From Novosphingobium sp. IK01 (GTDB lineage Bacteria > Pseudomonadota > Alphaproteobacteria > Sphingomonadales > Sphingomonadaceae), in the NCBI RefSeq assembly GCF_033242265.1, contig NZ_BTFW01000001.1, forward strand, positions 2,811,001 to 2,875,000: a DNA stretch of 64,000 nucleotides, read 5' to 3'. Shown here piece after piece: positions 32,898 through 42,258 of the stretch; position 1 is the stretch's first letter, and every line of letters starts with the position of its first letter. Both the position numbers and the translations under genes were made by a program. The notes beneath the pieces were generated by a model that saw only the letters and a program-made list of their open reading frames with translations, ran no database searches and was not told where the DNA came from.

Positions 32898-34061
32898 CTA
32901 CCCCAGCAAGACGACCGGCGCGCCCGGTGCCCAACTGAGAAAAACCTGTTCGCCCACCGGCAGGCCGGTCGCCAGGGAGGGCGACAGGCTGCGCACCCCA
33001 TTGGCCCGCGCCACCTTGAATACCATGCCCCCACCGTTTGGGCCCCCTCCGGTTTCCACGTCGTAGAGAGTCTGGCTGCCCAGATAGGCCGAACGCACGA
33101 TGGTTCCGGCCACGACATTGGCCTGCGGCAAGGCGGCGGGCCCTTCCGGGCGGCCCTGGGCGATCGGGGTCATGGTGATCTTTTCGGGCCGAATGCCCAC
33201 CCAGACCGGGGTGTCGGGCGCGCCGGTGACACCGTGGTCGAGGTAGATCGGCGCGGGCACTTGGCGCGCGGTGACCGCGGCGTGATCGGGCTCGTCGATG
33301 CTCAGGCGGCCCTCGACCATGTTGATCGTGCCGATGAAGTCGGCCACGAAGCGGTTGGCCGGATATTCATAGAGGTCGGCGGGCGCGGCCACCTGTTGCA
33401 GGCGGCCCCGGTTCATCAGCGCGCAGCGGCTGGCCATGGCCAGCGCCTCGTCCTGGTCGTGGGTGACCATCACGAACGTCACGCCGACATCGTGCTGGAT
33501 CTGGGCGAGTTCGGCACGCATCGCATCGCGCAGCTTGGCGTCGAGCGCGGAGAGCGGCTCGTCGAGCAGGAGCACCTTGGGCCGCTTGACCAGCGCGCGG
33601 GCGAGCGCGACGCGCTGGCGCTGCCCGCCCGAAAGCTGGTCGGGCTTGCGGTGGCCGAATTCGTCGAGCTTGACCAGCTTGAGCGCCTCTTCCACCCGCG
33701 CCTCGCGCTCGTCGCGGGGCACGCGGTCGATCTTCAGGCCATAGGCGACATTCTGCGCTACGGTCAGATGCGGGAAGACCGCGTAGGACTGGAACACCAT
33801 GTTGACCGGGCGGCGGTTGGGCGGAACGTGGGTCATGTCGACCCCGTCGATCAGGATGCGCCCCTCGCTGGGCGTTTCGAGCCCGGCGAGCATGCGCAGC
33901 AGGGTCGTCTTGCCGCAGCCCGAGGGGCCGAGCAGCGAGAAGAACTCGCCCCGCTCGATATCGAGGCTGACATCGTCGACCGCGATGAACGAGCCGAAGC
34001 GCTTGGAGACGGCCTCGAACTGGATGAGCGGCTGGAGTGTCTGGGGCATGGTCATGGTCAT
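32898..34061 (-). CDS. potG: Polyamine ABC transporter ATP-binding protein
   Basis: ATPase of the PotFGHI importer. The 387 residues contain LLGPSGCGKTTLLRMLAGLETP (Walker A), QLSGGQRQRVALARALVKRPKVLLLDEPLSALD (ABC signature and Walker B), the switch histidine in VMVTHDQDEALAMA, and a C-terminal TOBE-type regulatory domain (GIRPEKITM). Three in-frame ATGs (34061, 34055, 34049) begin the gene. The frame stays open upstream through potI, but that part is not translated as one protein. Confidence 0.94.
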   Translation of the reverse strand: MTMTMPQTLQPLIQFEAVSKRFGSFIAVDDVSLDIERGEFFSLLGPSGCGKTTLLRMLAGLETPSEGRILIDGVDMTHVPPNRRPVNMVFQSYAVFPHLTVAQNVAYGLKIDRVPRDEREARVEEALKLVKLDEFGHRKPDQLSGGQRQRVALARALVKRPKVLLLDEPLSALDAKLRDAMRAELAQIQHDVGVTFVMVTHDQDEALAMASRCALMNRGRLQQVAAPADLYEYPANRFVADFIGTINMVEGRLSIDEPDHAAVTARQVPAPIYLDHGVTGAPDTPVWVGIRPEKITMTPIAQGRPEGPAALPQANVVAGTIVRSAYLGSQTLYDVETGGGPNGGGMVFKVARANGVRSLSPSLATGLPVGEQVFLSWAPGAPVVLLG

Positions 34062-34090
34062 GGGCGGGGGCGGGGTTCCTGTGCCGAAAT

Positions 34091-34927
34091 CTAGTGGCTT
34101 TGCGTCATGGCGCTGCCTTGCAGCTTCATGCCGATGGCGGTGAGGGCGATGGTGATGAGCATCAGCACGGTGGAGGCCGCGTTGACCTCGGGCGTGACCG
34201 AAAAGCGCACCATCGAATAGATCTTCACCGGGAAGGTGACCGTGTTGGGCCCCGAAGTGAAGAAGGTGATCACGAAATCGTCGAGGCTGAGCGTGAAGGC
34301 GAGCAGGGCTCCCGAGATCAGCGCCGGGCGGACATGGGGGACGAGCACGTCCCACAGCGCGCGCAGCTCGCTCGCGCCCAGATCGCGCGCGGCTTCTTCC
34401 ATCTCGCGGTTGAAACTGGCCAGGCGCGCACGCACGACCACCGCCACGAACGGGAAGCTGAACGTGATATGGGCGATCACGATGGCGCCCAGATCGAACG
34501 GCCAGACCAGATCGCGCGGCCAGGGCATGATCTGGCCAAAGAACACCAGCATCCCCACGCCCATGCAGATTTCCGGCACGACGATCGGCAGGGTGACCGC
34601 CCCGTCGAACAGGCCCTTGCCCGGAAAGCGGAACCGCCAGAGCGCAATGGCGGTGAGCGCGCCGAGCACGACCGAGACGATCATCGAGAGAAAGGCGATG
34701 GTCAGCGAATTGGTGAAGGCCGCGATCAGTGCGTCGTCGTTGGCCAGCGTGCCATACCAGTCGAGCGTGAAGCCCTCCCAGCGGATCGTGCGGCGGCTGT
34801 CGTTGAAGCTGAAGGCGACGAGGCTGGCGAGCGGGACGTAGAGGAACAGGATCACCGCGCCCACCCAGAGCCGCAAGGGCCAGCGGCGGGCATAGTCGAG
34901 CGGGCCGATGGGGTTCTTGCCGGACAT
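34091..34927 (-). CDS. potI: Polyamine ABC transporter permease 2
   Basis: Inner-membrane permease, 278 residues with about six helices. The start MSGKNPIGPLDYARRWPLRLWVGAVILFLYVPLASLVAFSFNDS is typical of PotC/PotI. The coupling loop EEAARDLGASELRALWDVLVPHVRPALISGALLAF carries the EAA motif that contacts PotG. Its start overlaps the potH stop. Confidence 0.93.
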   Translation of the reverse strand: MSGKNPIGPLDYARRWPLRLWVGAVILFLYVPLASLVAFSFNDSRRTIRWEGFTLDWYGTLANDDALIAAFTNSLTIAFLSMIVSVVLGALTAIALWRFRFPGKGLFDGAVTLPIVVPEICMGVGMLVFFGQIMPWPRDLVWPFDLGAIVIAHITFSFPFVAVVVRARLASFNREMEEAARDLGASELRALWDVLVPHVRPALISGALLAFTLSLDDFVITFFTSGPNTVTFPVKIYSMVRFSVTPEVNAASTVLMLITIALTAIGMKLQGSAMTQSH

Positions 34928-35796
34928 CAGGCTTCTCCCGCCGTGCGTGCACCAGACTGGCGCCGCTCGTAAAGCGCGCGCAGGCCCATGGCCAGCAGTG
35001 TCAGATACATCAGCATGAACGAGAGCGCCGCGCCGAACGGCCAGTCGTTCGCGCGCTTGAACTGGCGTTCGATCACGCTGGCGATCATCTGGCTGTCGGG
35101 CCCGCCGAGCAGGTCGGGCGTGAGGTAGGAGCCGAGCGCGGGAATGAAGGTGAGCATGATCGCCGAGAGAATGCCCGGTTTGGCAATCGGGATCACCACC
35201 TTGAGCATCGTGGTGATGTGCCCTGCGCCCAGATCGAGGCTGGCCTCGATCAGCGAGCGGTCCATCCGGTCGAGCGTCGAATAGAGCGGCAGCACGATAA
35301 ACGGCAGGTGGACATAGACGAGACCGACGATCACCGCGAAATTGGTGTGCAGCATCTCGAACGGGCCCAGCCCGACAAGGCCGAAGACGTCGTTGATATA
35401 GCCCTCGGTGCGCATGACCGCCATCAGCGCATAGGTGCGCACCAGCAGGTTGGTCCAGAACGGCAGCATGATCCCCAGCAACAGCAGGATCTTGCCCCGA
35501 TCCGAGGCAAAGGTCATCGCCAGCGCATAGGGAAAGCCCACCAGCAGGCACACCGCAGTCGTCAGCCCGGCAAAGACCAGCGACTTGCCAAAGATCATCA
35601 GGTAGACCGGATCGAACACCCGCGCATAGTTGGCCAGCGTGCCCGTCACGGCCACTTCGGTCAGCCCGAGCGTGCGGCCAAAGCTGTAGGCCCAGATCAC
35701 GCTGAGCGGGACCACGAAGAACAGCACGATCCACAGGGCCGGTGCAGCGATCACCGCGAGGAACGAGCCCTTGCTCCTGTCCCAGGTGCTCATCAT
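34927..35796 (-). CDS. potH: Polyamine ABC transporter permease 1
   Basis: Partner permease, 289 residues, about six helices. The N-terminus FLAVIAAPALWIVLFFVVPLSVIWAYSF and the EAA loop IEASLDLGAGHITTMLKVVIPIAKPGILSAIMLTF fit PotB/PotH. Two adjacent ATGs (35796, 35793) begin it, with AGGAG ten bases before. It is two bases from the puuD stop. Confidence 0.93.
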   Translation of the reverse strand: MMSTWDRSKGSFLAVIAAPALWIVLFFVVPLSVIWAYSFGRTLGLTEVAVTGTLANYARVFDPVYLMIFGKSLVFAGLTTAVCLLVGFPYALAMTFASDRGKILLLLGIMLPFWTNLLVRTYALMAVMRTEGYINDVFGLVGLGPFEMLHTNFAVIVGLVYVHLPFIVLPLYSTLDRMDRSLIEASLDLGAGHITTMLKVVIPIAKPGILSAIMLTFIPALGSYLTPDLLGGPDSQMIASVIERQFKRANDWPFGAALSFMLMYLTLLAMGLRALYERRQSGARTAGEA

Positions 35797-35798
35797 CT

Positions 35799-36599
35799 TC
35801 AGGCGGCTCCTGTGTCTGCGTGCGTGCGGGTTCGCGCCCGCTCCATCGCACCGTGGAGGTGGGCGAAGAACCAGGCCGAGGCGGGGTTGCTGTCGGCGTC
35901 CCATTCCGGGTGCCACTGCACCGCGAAGACTTCGGCCCCTACGACGTCGGCGGAAAAGGCCTCGATCTGGCCGTCGGGCGCGCGCGCCTCGATGGTCAGG
36001 CTCCGGCCCGGCCCGACAATGCCCAGTGCATCGACGCCCTGATAGTGGACGGTGTTGACGGTCATCTCCTGCGTGCCGAGCGCGCGGGCCATGATGCCAT
36101 CGGGGCTGAGCGCGACCGGGTGGCAGGCCGCGAACATGGTTTCGAGGCTGACCCCGTCGGGCGCATGGTGGGAAACCGGTCCATCGGTTGCGAGCACGCG
36201 CAAGGTGCCGCCAAAGGCGACGTTGAGTTCCTGAAACCCCCGGCAGATGCCGAAGACCGGCTTGCCCGCGCGCAGCATGGCCTCTGCCAGCGCGAGCGTG
36301 GTGGTATCGCGCGCCGGGTCGAACGGGCCATCGGCAAGCCTGCCTGCGGACGGCGTGCCATAGCGCCATGGTTCGACATTCGAAGGGCTTCCGGTGAGCA
36401 GCAGTCCGTCGAGCCGACCGGCCATGGCGGTCCAGTCGGTCAGGCCGGGCAGCGCGGGGACCAGCACGACATCGCAATCGCCATGCCGGGCCGGCGCGCG
36501 CAGATAGCGGTCGATCACCCCGTGGACAGGCTCGGCCCCATCATTCTCGCGCAGGCAGCACGAAACGCCCAGCAAAAGGCGCGAAGGCGCCCCGCTCAT
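35799..36599 (-). CDS. puuD: Gamma-glutamyl-GABA hydrolase (class I glutamine amidotransferase-like, peptidase C26)
   Basis: Releases GABA from gamma-glutamyl-GABA, the last Puu-specific step. The 266 residues have the nucleophile elbow FGICRGFQELNVAFGG (Cys 119), and the histidine in VFAVQWHPEWDA with the acidic residue two further on. Length matches PuuD (254 in E. coli). The start overlaps the puuC stop by four bases (ATGA), showing tight coupling in the operon. Confidence 0.93.
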   Translation of the reverse strand: MSGAPSRLLLGVSCCLRENDGAEPVHGVIDRYLRAPARHGDCDVVLVPALPGLTDWTAMAGRLDGLLLTGSPSNVEPWRYGTPSAGRLADGPFDPARDTTTLALAEAMLRAGKPVFGICRGFQELNVAFGGTLRVLATDGPVSHHAPDGVSLETMFAACHPVALSPDGIMARALGTQEMTVNTVHYQGVDALGIVGPGRSLTIEARAPDGQIEAFSADVVGAEVFAVQWHPEWDADSNPASAWFFAHLHGAMERARTRTHADTGAA

Positions 36600-38095
36600 G
36601 CCGGAAAAATCCCGGTGGTGGAAATGGTCACGGATTTCATGTCGGCATATTTGTAGAGCGCGTGAAGGCTGCGGTCACGGCCAAAGCCCGATTGCCGGAA
36701 GCCGCCAAAGGGCATCGTGATGTCGCAGGCGTCCCAGCCGTTGACCCAGACCATGCCTGCGCGCAGCCGCCGGGCAAAGGCCTGCGCCACGTCGATCGAG
36801 CCGGTCCACAGGCCCGAGGCCAGGCCATAATCGGTGTCGTTGGCGAGCGCGAGCGCTTCCTGCGGGGTGTCGAACGGGATCACCGCGAGAACCGGGCCGA
36901 ACACTTCCTCGCGGGCGAGGCTGGCCCGGTTGTCGACCGCGTCGAACACCGTGGGATCAAGGAAGAAGCCGCCGCTTTCCACGCGCGCGCGGCTGCCGCC
37001 AAGGCGCAGGGCCGCGCCCTCCTGCTGCGCCCGCGCGATTTTTACCAGCACGCCGTCGAGTTGTTTCTCGCTGATCACCGCGCCCAGTTTCGTTGCCGGA
37101 TCGAGCGGATCGCCCGGCACGATGGTCCGCGCCACGGCCAGCACTTTCTCGACGAATTCGCCATGGATCGAACGCTCGACCAGCAGGCGCGAACCCGCCG
37201 TGCAGACCTGCCCCTGGTTGTAGAAGATGCCCCAGGCCACGGCCTGTGCCGCGCGGTCGAGGTCGGGATAGTCGGCAAAGACGATGTGCGGGCTCTTGCC
37301 GCCCAGTTCGAGGCTGACCCGCTTGAGGTTGCTGTCGGCGGCATAATGCATGAGCTGGCGACCGACCGGGCCCGAACCGGTGAACGCGATCATGTCGACA
37401 TCCTGATGCAGCGCCAGCGCCGCCCCGGCGTCCGGCCCGGTGCCGGTCACCACGTTGAGCACGCCTTCGGGCAGGCCCGCTTCGAGTGCGAGTTCACCCA
37501 GCCGCAGCGCGGTGAGCGAGGACAGTTCGGAAGGCTTGACCACCATCGAATTGCCCATCGCGATGGCCGGGGCGATCTTCCACATGGCCATCAGCAGCGG
37601 GAAATTCCACGGCACGATGGCCCCGATCACGCCGAGCGGATCGTGGACCGCATAGGACAGCTTGTCCGGCCCGCTCGGGCCGACTTCGCCGTAAATCTTG
37701 TCGATGCTCTCGGCATAGAAACGCAAGGTATCGAGCGCGAGGGGCACGTCGACCCCGCGCGTGTCGCTGATCGGCTTGCCAGTATCGAGCGTTTCGAGGA
37801 CGGCGAATTCCTCGGCGGCACTTTCGAGCGCGTCGGCCAGCGCCAGCATGGTCTTCTTGCGCTGCGCGGGCTTCATGTCGCGCCATTGCCCGCCCTCGAA
37901 CCGGGCGCGGGCGGCGGCCACGGCGCGGTCGATGTCGGCGGTGCTGCCGGCGGGCAGGGTGTTGAGCATGCGGCCCGTGCCCGGATCCAGGTTGTCGAGG
38001 CTTTCCCCGCTGGCAGCGGGCGCACGCTCGGCGCCGATCACGCTGAGCGAGGGAAGGCGTGAAGGAATCTGGGCGGGCAGGCTGGGGCTCGTCAT
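36596..38095 (-). CDS. puuC: Gamma-glutamyl-gamma-aminobutyraldehyde dehydrogenase
   Basis: NAD(P)-dependent aldehyde dehydrogenase, 499 residues from ATG 38095. Landmarks are GVIGAIVPWNFPLLMAMWKIAPAIAMGN (Rossmann part), FTGSGPVGRQLM, the catalytic Glu in VSLELGGKSPHIVF and the catalytic Cys in FYNQGQVCTAGSRLLV (near residue 300), and EEVFGPVLAVIPF. It is the closest relative, by context, of E. coli PuuC. A GTG 36 bases upstream is in frame but falls in an operator-like palindrome. It leads the seven-gene puu-pot operon on this strand. Confidence 0.92.
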   Translation of the reverse strand: MTSPSLPAQIPSRLPSLSVIGAERAPAASGESLDNLDPGTGRMLNTLPAGSTADIDRAVAAARARFEGGQWRDMKPAQRKKTMLALADALESAAEEFAVLETLDTGKPISDTRGVDVPLALDTLRFYAESIDKIYGEVGPSGPDKLSYAVHDPLGVIGAIVPWNFPLLMAMWKIAPAIAMGNSMVVKPSELSSLTALRLGELALEAGLPEGVLNVVTGTGPDAGAALALHQDVDMIAFTGSGPVGRQLMHYAADSNLKRVSLELGGKSPHIVFADYPDLDRAAQAVAWGIFYNQGQVCTAGSRLLVERSIHGEFVEKVLAVARTIVPGDPLDPATKLGAVISEKQLDGVLVKIARAQQEGAALRLGGSRARVESGGFFLDPTVFDAVDNRASLAREEVFGPVLAVIPFDTPQEALALANDTDYGLASGLWTGSIDVAQAFARRLRAGMVWVNGWDACDITMPFGGFRQSGFGRDRSLHALYKYADMKSVTISTTGIFPA

Positions 38096-38122
38096 CGTGG
38101 GGCGCGGTCCGGTCTGAAAATG

Positions 38123-38132
38123 TGTGATCACT
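38123..38132. promoter_or_regulatory. Operator-like palindrome before puuC
   Basis: TGTGATCACT, with the perfect eight-base core GTGATCAC (38124-38131). It lies 28-37 bases upstream of the puuC ATG, the same distance class as the copy before the 44.4-45.8 kb aminotransferase. One mismatch from TGTGATCACA. Confidence 0.6.
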
Positions 38133-38389
38133 ATGTGGGATCAATTGCGCGCTTGCAAGCCGTCTGCGCGGCCTGGTGATGGTCGGGCACGGTTTTTGTG
38201 TGGGACAAGGCCCGCGCAGGGCTTCGGCGCAAGGGCGGACCGGCGGGGCTTGCGCGGTTTTTTCATTGCGTGGCTCGGGTCTTGCGGCGGGGCCGTGCGC
38301 GGGGCTTTCCTCCTCCGGGAGAATGGGGCATGGGGTGGTGAAAGGGGTAGGTCCGGTTAGAGGCTGGACAGCCGCTGGACGATGCAATA

Positions 38390-38399
38390 TGTGATCACA
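38390..38399. promoter_or_regulatory. Operator-like palindrome before puuA2
   Basis: Exact TGTGATCACA, a perfect ten-base palindrome, two bases before the ATG of the second puuA-like gene, where it would block ribosome or polymerase passage if bound. No clear Shine-Dalgarno precedes this ATG. Confidence 0.65.
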
Positions 38400-38401
38400 C
38401 T

Positions 38402-39778
38402 ATGAATTCTGCCATCGCTCCCGCCTCTCCCTCGCTTGCTGACGCCTCGTTTGCCGACTGGCTCGACGCGCACCCTGAAGTAACCCGCGTCGAGGCCTTT
38501 CTCGTCGACGTGAACGGGGCGCCGCGCGGCAAATGGATGGTGCGCGACAAGGCGCTGGGGCTGGCGGCCAAGGGGCTGCCGATGCCGCTCTCGATCTTCG
38601 CGCTCGATGCCTGGGGCTGTGATGTGCCCGAGGCCGGGCTGGCCTTCGGCACGGGTGACCCGGACGGGCTGTGCTGGCCGGTGGCCGGGCGCTGGAGCAA
38701 GGCGCCCTGGCTGGGCGAGGACAGCGCGCAGGTCTTCCTCGAAATGGTCGGGCGCGATGAAGGGCCTGATGGCACGCCCGCGCAGGCCGACCCGCGCGGG
38801 GTGCTCAAGGCCGTTCTGGCACGCTATGCCGCGCGCGGGCTGACCCCGGTGGTGGCGACCGAACTGGAATTCTATCTCTACCGCCTCGATCAGGGCCTGC
38901 CCGTGCCGCCCGATGGCAACATGGCGCGCAACGACACGCTTTCGACCAGCGCGCTCACCGCCCATGTCGCGCTGTTCGACCAGATCATGGAGGTGGCCCA
39001 CGCCATGGGCATCCCGGCAGACGCCGTGGTGAGCGAGGCGGGGCCGGGCCAGTATGAACTGAACCTGCTCCACCGTGCCGACGCACTGGCGGCGGCGGAC
39101 GATACCGTGCTGATGAAGCGGATCGTGCGCGCGCTGGCCGCCGCGCAGGGTCTGGGCGCGACGTTCATGGCCAAGCCCTATGGCGACTGTTCGGGCAGCG
39201 GCATGCACATCCATGCCAGCCTTCAGGATGCTTCGGGCGCCAATGTGCTGGCCCGGCCCGAGGGTGGCCCGTCCGACGCGCTGTTCCATGCCGTGGCCGG
39301 GCTGCTGGCTGCCATGCCCGAGACGATGCTGGCCTTTGCGCCCAATTACAATTCGTTCCGCCGGTTCCGTCCCGATGCCCATGCGCCGACATCGGCAGGC
39401 TGGGGGATCGATGACCGGTCGGCGGCGATCCGGGTGATTGCCGGGGACGCCAAGGCGACGCGGATCGAGCATCGCATTTCCGGGGCCGACGTGAACCCCT
39501 ACATCGCCATGGCCGCGATGCTGGGCGCGATGATGCAGGGGATCGAGGAAGGCGCGATGCCGCCCCCCGCGCAAGATCCGATGCAGCCGGGCGCCGGGGC
39601 CCCGCTGCCGGTCGAATGGGGCGCGGCGATGGCTGCCTTTGCTGCCTCGGAGCGCGCGGCGGAAATGTTCGGCGCGCGATTCTGCGCGATCTATCTGGCC
39701 TGCAAGCAGCAGGACCGCGCGATGTTCCTGCGCCAGATCGACCGCTTCGAATACGATACGTATCTGGGGTTGCTGTAA
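38402..39778 (+). CDS. Second gamma-glutamylputrescine synthetase-like protein
   Basis: Glutamine synthetase family, 458 residues. It has VVATELEFYLYRL, GQYELNLLHRADALAAADDTVLMKRIVRALAA, GSGMHIHASLQD, FAPNYNSFRRFRPDAHAP and ATRIEHRISGADVNPYIAMAAML. It is clearly a paralogue of puuA at 31.5-32.9 kb but diverged, so it may prefer another amine (for example spermidine, diaminopropane or ethanolamine); this is inference. The N-terminal ~20 residues are Ala/Ser rich. Its stop overlaps the puuB start (TAATG). Divergent from the puuC operon. Confidence 0.85.
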   Translation: MNSAIAPASPSLADASFADWLDAHPEVTRVEAFLVDVNGAPRGKWMVRDKALGLAAKGLPMPLSIFALDAWGCDVPEAGLAFGTGDPDGLCWPVAGRWSKAPWLGEDSAQVFLEMVGRDEGPDGTPAQADPRGVLKAVLARYAARGLTPVVATELEFYLYRLDQGLPVPPDGNMARNDTLSTSALTAHVALFDQIMEVAHAMGIPADAVVSEAGPGQYELNLLHRADALAAADDTVLMKRIVRALAAAQGLGATFMAKPYGDCSGSGMHIHASLQDASGANVLARPEGGPSDALFHAVAGLLAAMPETMLAFAPNYNSFRRFRPDAHAPTSAGWGIDDRSAAIRVIAGDAKATRIEHRISGADVNPYIAMAAMLGAMMQGIEEGAMPPPAQDPMQPGAGAPLPVEWGAAMAAFAASERAAEMFGARFCAIYLACKQQDRAMFLRQIDRFEYDTYLGLL

Positions 39779-41076
39779 TGGCGCCTGCTCCGGCCCGCGC
39801 CTATGCCGGAATGCCGACATGGTATGCGGCGAGCGCCGCTCCGGCCCCGGCGCGCCCGGTTCTCGAAGGCGCGCACAAGGCCAGCGTCTGCGTGGTCGGG
39901 GCGGGGTTCACCGGGATGTCGGTGGCGCTCGAACTGGCGGGCAAGGGCTATGATGTCGTCGTCGTCGAGGGCGAGCGCGTGGGCTGGGGCGCCTCGGGGC
40001 GCAATGGCGGGCAACTGATCAACGGCTACAGCCGGGGGCTCGACGTGCTGGAAGCGCGCCACGGCCCGCAAGTCGCGCGCGATCTGGGCAAAGTCGCGCT
40101 CGAAGGGGCCGCGATCATCCGCGAGCGGGTGGCGCGCCATGGCATTGCCTGCGATCTGGTCGATGGCGGGCTGGGCGTGGCGCTCACCGCGCGGCAGATG
40201 CGCGGGCTGGAGCATGAGGCGAGCGTCTGGGCCGATCATGGCCATGGGGCGATCACCGTGCTCGACCGCGCGGGCTTGCGCGATCATGTCCGCTCCGACC
40301 GCTATGTCGGGGGCATTCTCGATCCCTTGCGCGGCCATTTCCATCCGCTCAACTTCCTGCTGGGCGAGGCTGCGGCCTTCGAGGCGATGGGTGGACGCCT
40401 GTTCGAGCATTCGCCGGTCGAGCGCATCGACGAGAGCAGCGACCATCCGCGCGTGGTCACCGCGCGGGGCGAGGTTTCCGCCGATTTTCTGGTCATTTGC
40501 GGCAATGCCTATCTGGGCGACGCGCTGCCGCGCCTGTCGTCGCGGATCATGCCGGTATCGAGCCAGATCGTGACGACGCCGCCCTTGGGCGATCTTGCGG
40601 AAAAGCTTCTGCCCAGCAATGTCTGTGTCGAGGACGCCAACTACATCCTCGACTATTTCCGCCGCACGGCGGACGGGCGCCTGCTCTATGGCGGGGGCAT
40701 CGTCTATGGCGGGCAGGATCCGGTGAGCGTGGACGCCAAGATCCGCCCGGGCCTGCGCAAGACTTTCCCCGAACTGGCCGACGTGCCGTTCGATTTCGCC
40801 TGGAGCGGGACGTTCGCGATGACCTTGAGCCGCATGCCCGAAGTGGGGCGGCTCAATCCGCGCGTGTTCTTCTCGCATGGCGACAGCGGGCACGGGGTTA
40901 CCACCACGCAATTGCTCGGGCGCCTGCTGGCCGAGGCGGTGGCCGGGCAGCACGAACGCTTCGATGTGTTTGCAAGGCTGCCCCACCTGCCGTTTCCGGG
41001 CGGGCAGGCGCTGCGCGCGCCGCTCAGCACGCTGGGTTCGCTATGGTACACGCTGCGTGACCGGCTGGGCATCTGA
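39778..41076 (+). CDS. puuB: Gamma-glutamylputrescine oxidase (FAD, DAO family)
   Basis: Flavin oxidoreductase that oxidises gamma-glutamylputrescine to the aldehyde. The 432 residues have the dinucleotide fold ASVCVVGAGFTGMSVALELAGKGYDVVVVEGERVGWGASGRNGGQLINGYSRG (residues 35-85), the PuuB pattern, and RVFFSHGDSGHGVTTTQLLGRLLAEAVAG near the C-terminus. Its start overlaps the puuA2 stop. The frame is open further upstream inside puuA2 but that is out of phase with the gene start. Confidence 0.92.
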   Translation: MAPAPARAYAGMPTWYAASAAPAPARPVLEGAHKASVCVVGAGFTGMSVALELAGKGYDVVVVEGERVGWGASGRNGGQLINGYSRGLDVLEARHGPQVARDLGKVALEGAAIIRERVARHGIACDLVDGGLGVALTARQMRGLEHEASVWADHGHGAITVLDRAGLRDHVRSDRYVGGILDPLRGHFHPLNFLLGEAAAFEAMGGRLFEHSPVERIDESSDHPRVVTARGEVSADFLVICGNAYLGDALPRLSSRIMPVSSQIVTTPPLGDLAEKLLPSNVCVEDANYILDYFRRTADGRLLYGGGIVYGGQDPVSVDAKIRPGLRKTFPELADVPFDFAWSGTFAMTLSRMPEVGRLNPRVFFSHGDSGHGVTTTQLLGRLLAEAVAGQHERFDVFARLPHLPFPGGQALRAPLSTLGSLWYTLRDRLGI

Positions 41077-41364
41077 AGCGGAAAGGCGGGCGGCATTTTC
41101 GCCTGATTTTCCCTTTCGGATGACGATGGCCTGCCGCGATGATGCTCTTTCGCAAAAGCCGGTCCGGCGGCTGGATTCGTGGCCGGATTCGCGCTTGAAT
41201 CATTGGACCTTGCGGGGGGTATCGTGCACACTCGTGTTGCACTGCGGCATCGCGGGGGCGGCTGTTCGGGGCGGCTCCTTGCGGTGTGGCGGTGTATCGT
41301 CGGTTACCCTGTGAATCCCGAGGGGGCCGGTCTTTTTCGATCTTTTGCCTGAGGACGATCGCAA
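41077..41364. other. Intergenic region puuB / cytochrome c
   Basis: 288 bases with no supported gene. A small inverted repeat GTGCA/TGCAC (41224-41228/41238-41242) is present. I see no copy of the GTGATCAC palindrome and no clear promoter. GAGGA at about ten bases before 41365 is the cytochrome ribosome site. Confidence 0.5.
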
Positions 41365-41739
41365 ATGCGTCGCATTAATTGGATTGTTTCTGCCCTTGCC
41401 GGTCTGGCTGCGAGTGTGACGGCGCCCGCCCATGCCCAGAACGCCGGGGCCGGTGCCGCCATGTTCAAGCAGCAGTGCCAGATGTGCCATGTGAACACGG
41501 CGGGCGCCAAGGGCTTTGCCGCGCCCAACCTGTTCGGTGTCGTGGGCCGCAAGGCCGCCAGCACCCCGTTCGCCTATTCCGCCGCGCTCAAGGCTTCGGG
41601 CAAGACCTGGGACGCCAGGACGCTCGATACGTTCCTGACCGCGCCGGGCAAGCTCGTGCCGGGCACGCGCATGGCCGTGGCGATCCCCGATCCCAAGAAG
41701 CGCGCCGACATGATCGCCTACCTCAAGACCCTGCACTGA
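41365..41739 (+). CDS. Periplasmic class I cytochrome c
   Basis: Small monohaem cytochrome, 124 residues. A Sec signal peptide ends near residue 24 ([10 protein letters not shown]). The haem site is CQMCH (Cys 38, Cys 41, His 42), and Met 103 in [26 protein letters not shown] is the likely sixth ligand. It resembles cytochrome c2/c550. It is 14 bases before iorA and probably accepts electrons from the molybdenum hydroxylase (and perhaps from spermidine dehydrogenase). Confidence 0.92.
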   Translation: MRRINWIVSALAGLAASVTAPAHAQNAGAGAAMFKQQCQMCHVNTAGAKGFAAPNLFGVVGRKAASTPFAYSAALKASGKTWDARTLDTFLTAPGKLVPGTRMAVAIPDPKKRADMIAYLKTLH

Positions 41740-41753
41740 CAGGACGCCGCACA

Positions 41754-42248
41754 ATGACCGCCCCGCTTCCCGCCGCTTCGCTCCCTTCCGTCACCCTGAC
41801 GGTTGATGGCACACCCCGCACGCTTGCCGCCGATCAGGACATGCCCCTGCTCTGGGCCTTGCGCGATCTTGCGGGGGTGACGGGGGTAAAGTTCGGGTGC
41901 GGGGCGGGCCTGTGCGGGGCGTGCAGCGTGCTGGTCGAGGGCGAACGCCTGTTCGCCTGCCAGACCCCGGTCTCCGCCGTGGCGGGCAAGGCCGTGACCA
42001 CGATCGAGGGCCTCACCGGCCAGCCGCTGGGCAAGGCCCTGGCTGCGGCCTGGGAGGAACTCGACGTGGTGCAGTGCGGCTATTGCCAGCCCGGCCAGAT
42101 CGTGGCGGCGGCGGCCCTGCTCAAGGCCAATCCGGCCCCTGACGATGCCGCCATCGACGAAGGCATGAGCGGCAACTTGTGCCGCTGTGGCACCTACACC
42201 CGCATCCGCGCCGCGATCCATCGCGCGGCGCAACTGGCCAAGGCTTGA
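41754..42248 (+). CDS. iorA: 2Fe-2S subunit of a molybdenum hydroxylase (IorA-like)
   Basis: Electron-transfer subunit of a xanthine-oxidase-family enzyme. The 164 residues carry the plant-type cluster (Cys 49, 54, 57 and 69 in [13 protein letters not shown] and LFACQTP) and the second helical cluster (Cys 108, 111, 143, 145 in [10 protein letters not shown] and [15 protein letters not shown]). No signal peptide. The next gene starts ten bases later. The named relative is isoquinoline 1-oxidoreductase; the true substrate is unknown. Confidence 0.9.
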   Translation: MTAPLPAASLPSVTLTVDGTPRTLAADQDMPLLWALRDLAGVTGVKFGCGAGLCGACSVLVEGERLFACQTPVSAVAGKAVTTIEGLTGQPLGKALAAAWEELDVVQCGYCQPGQIVAAAALLKANPAPDDAAIDEGMSGNLCRCGTYTRIRAAIHRAAQLAKA

Positions 42249-42258
42249 GGGGGCAGGC

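Larger units (their letters stand above)
38096..38401. promoter_or_regulatory. Divergent control region puuC / puuA2
   Basis: 306 bases without a gene. Near each end sits a copy of the same palindrome (38123-38132 and 38390-38399; see separate entries). Between them I see no convincing -35/-10 pair by eye; a TTTTTT run at 38258-38263 is the most AT-rich spot. Two divergent promoters must lie here. Confidence 0.6.

Noticed and set aside
34091..35851. Apparent fused permease of 586 codons
   Set aside because: The upstream half is potH out of frame; potI begins at ATG 34927, overlapping the potH stop.
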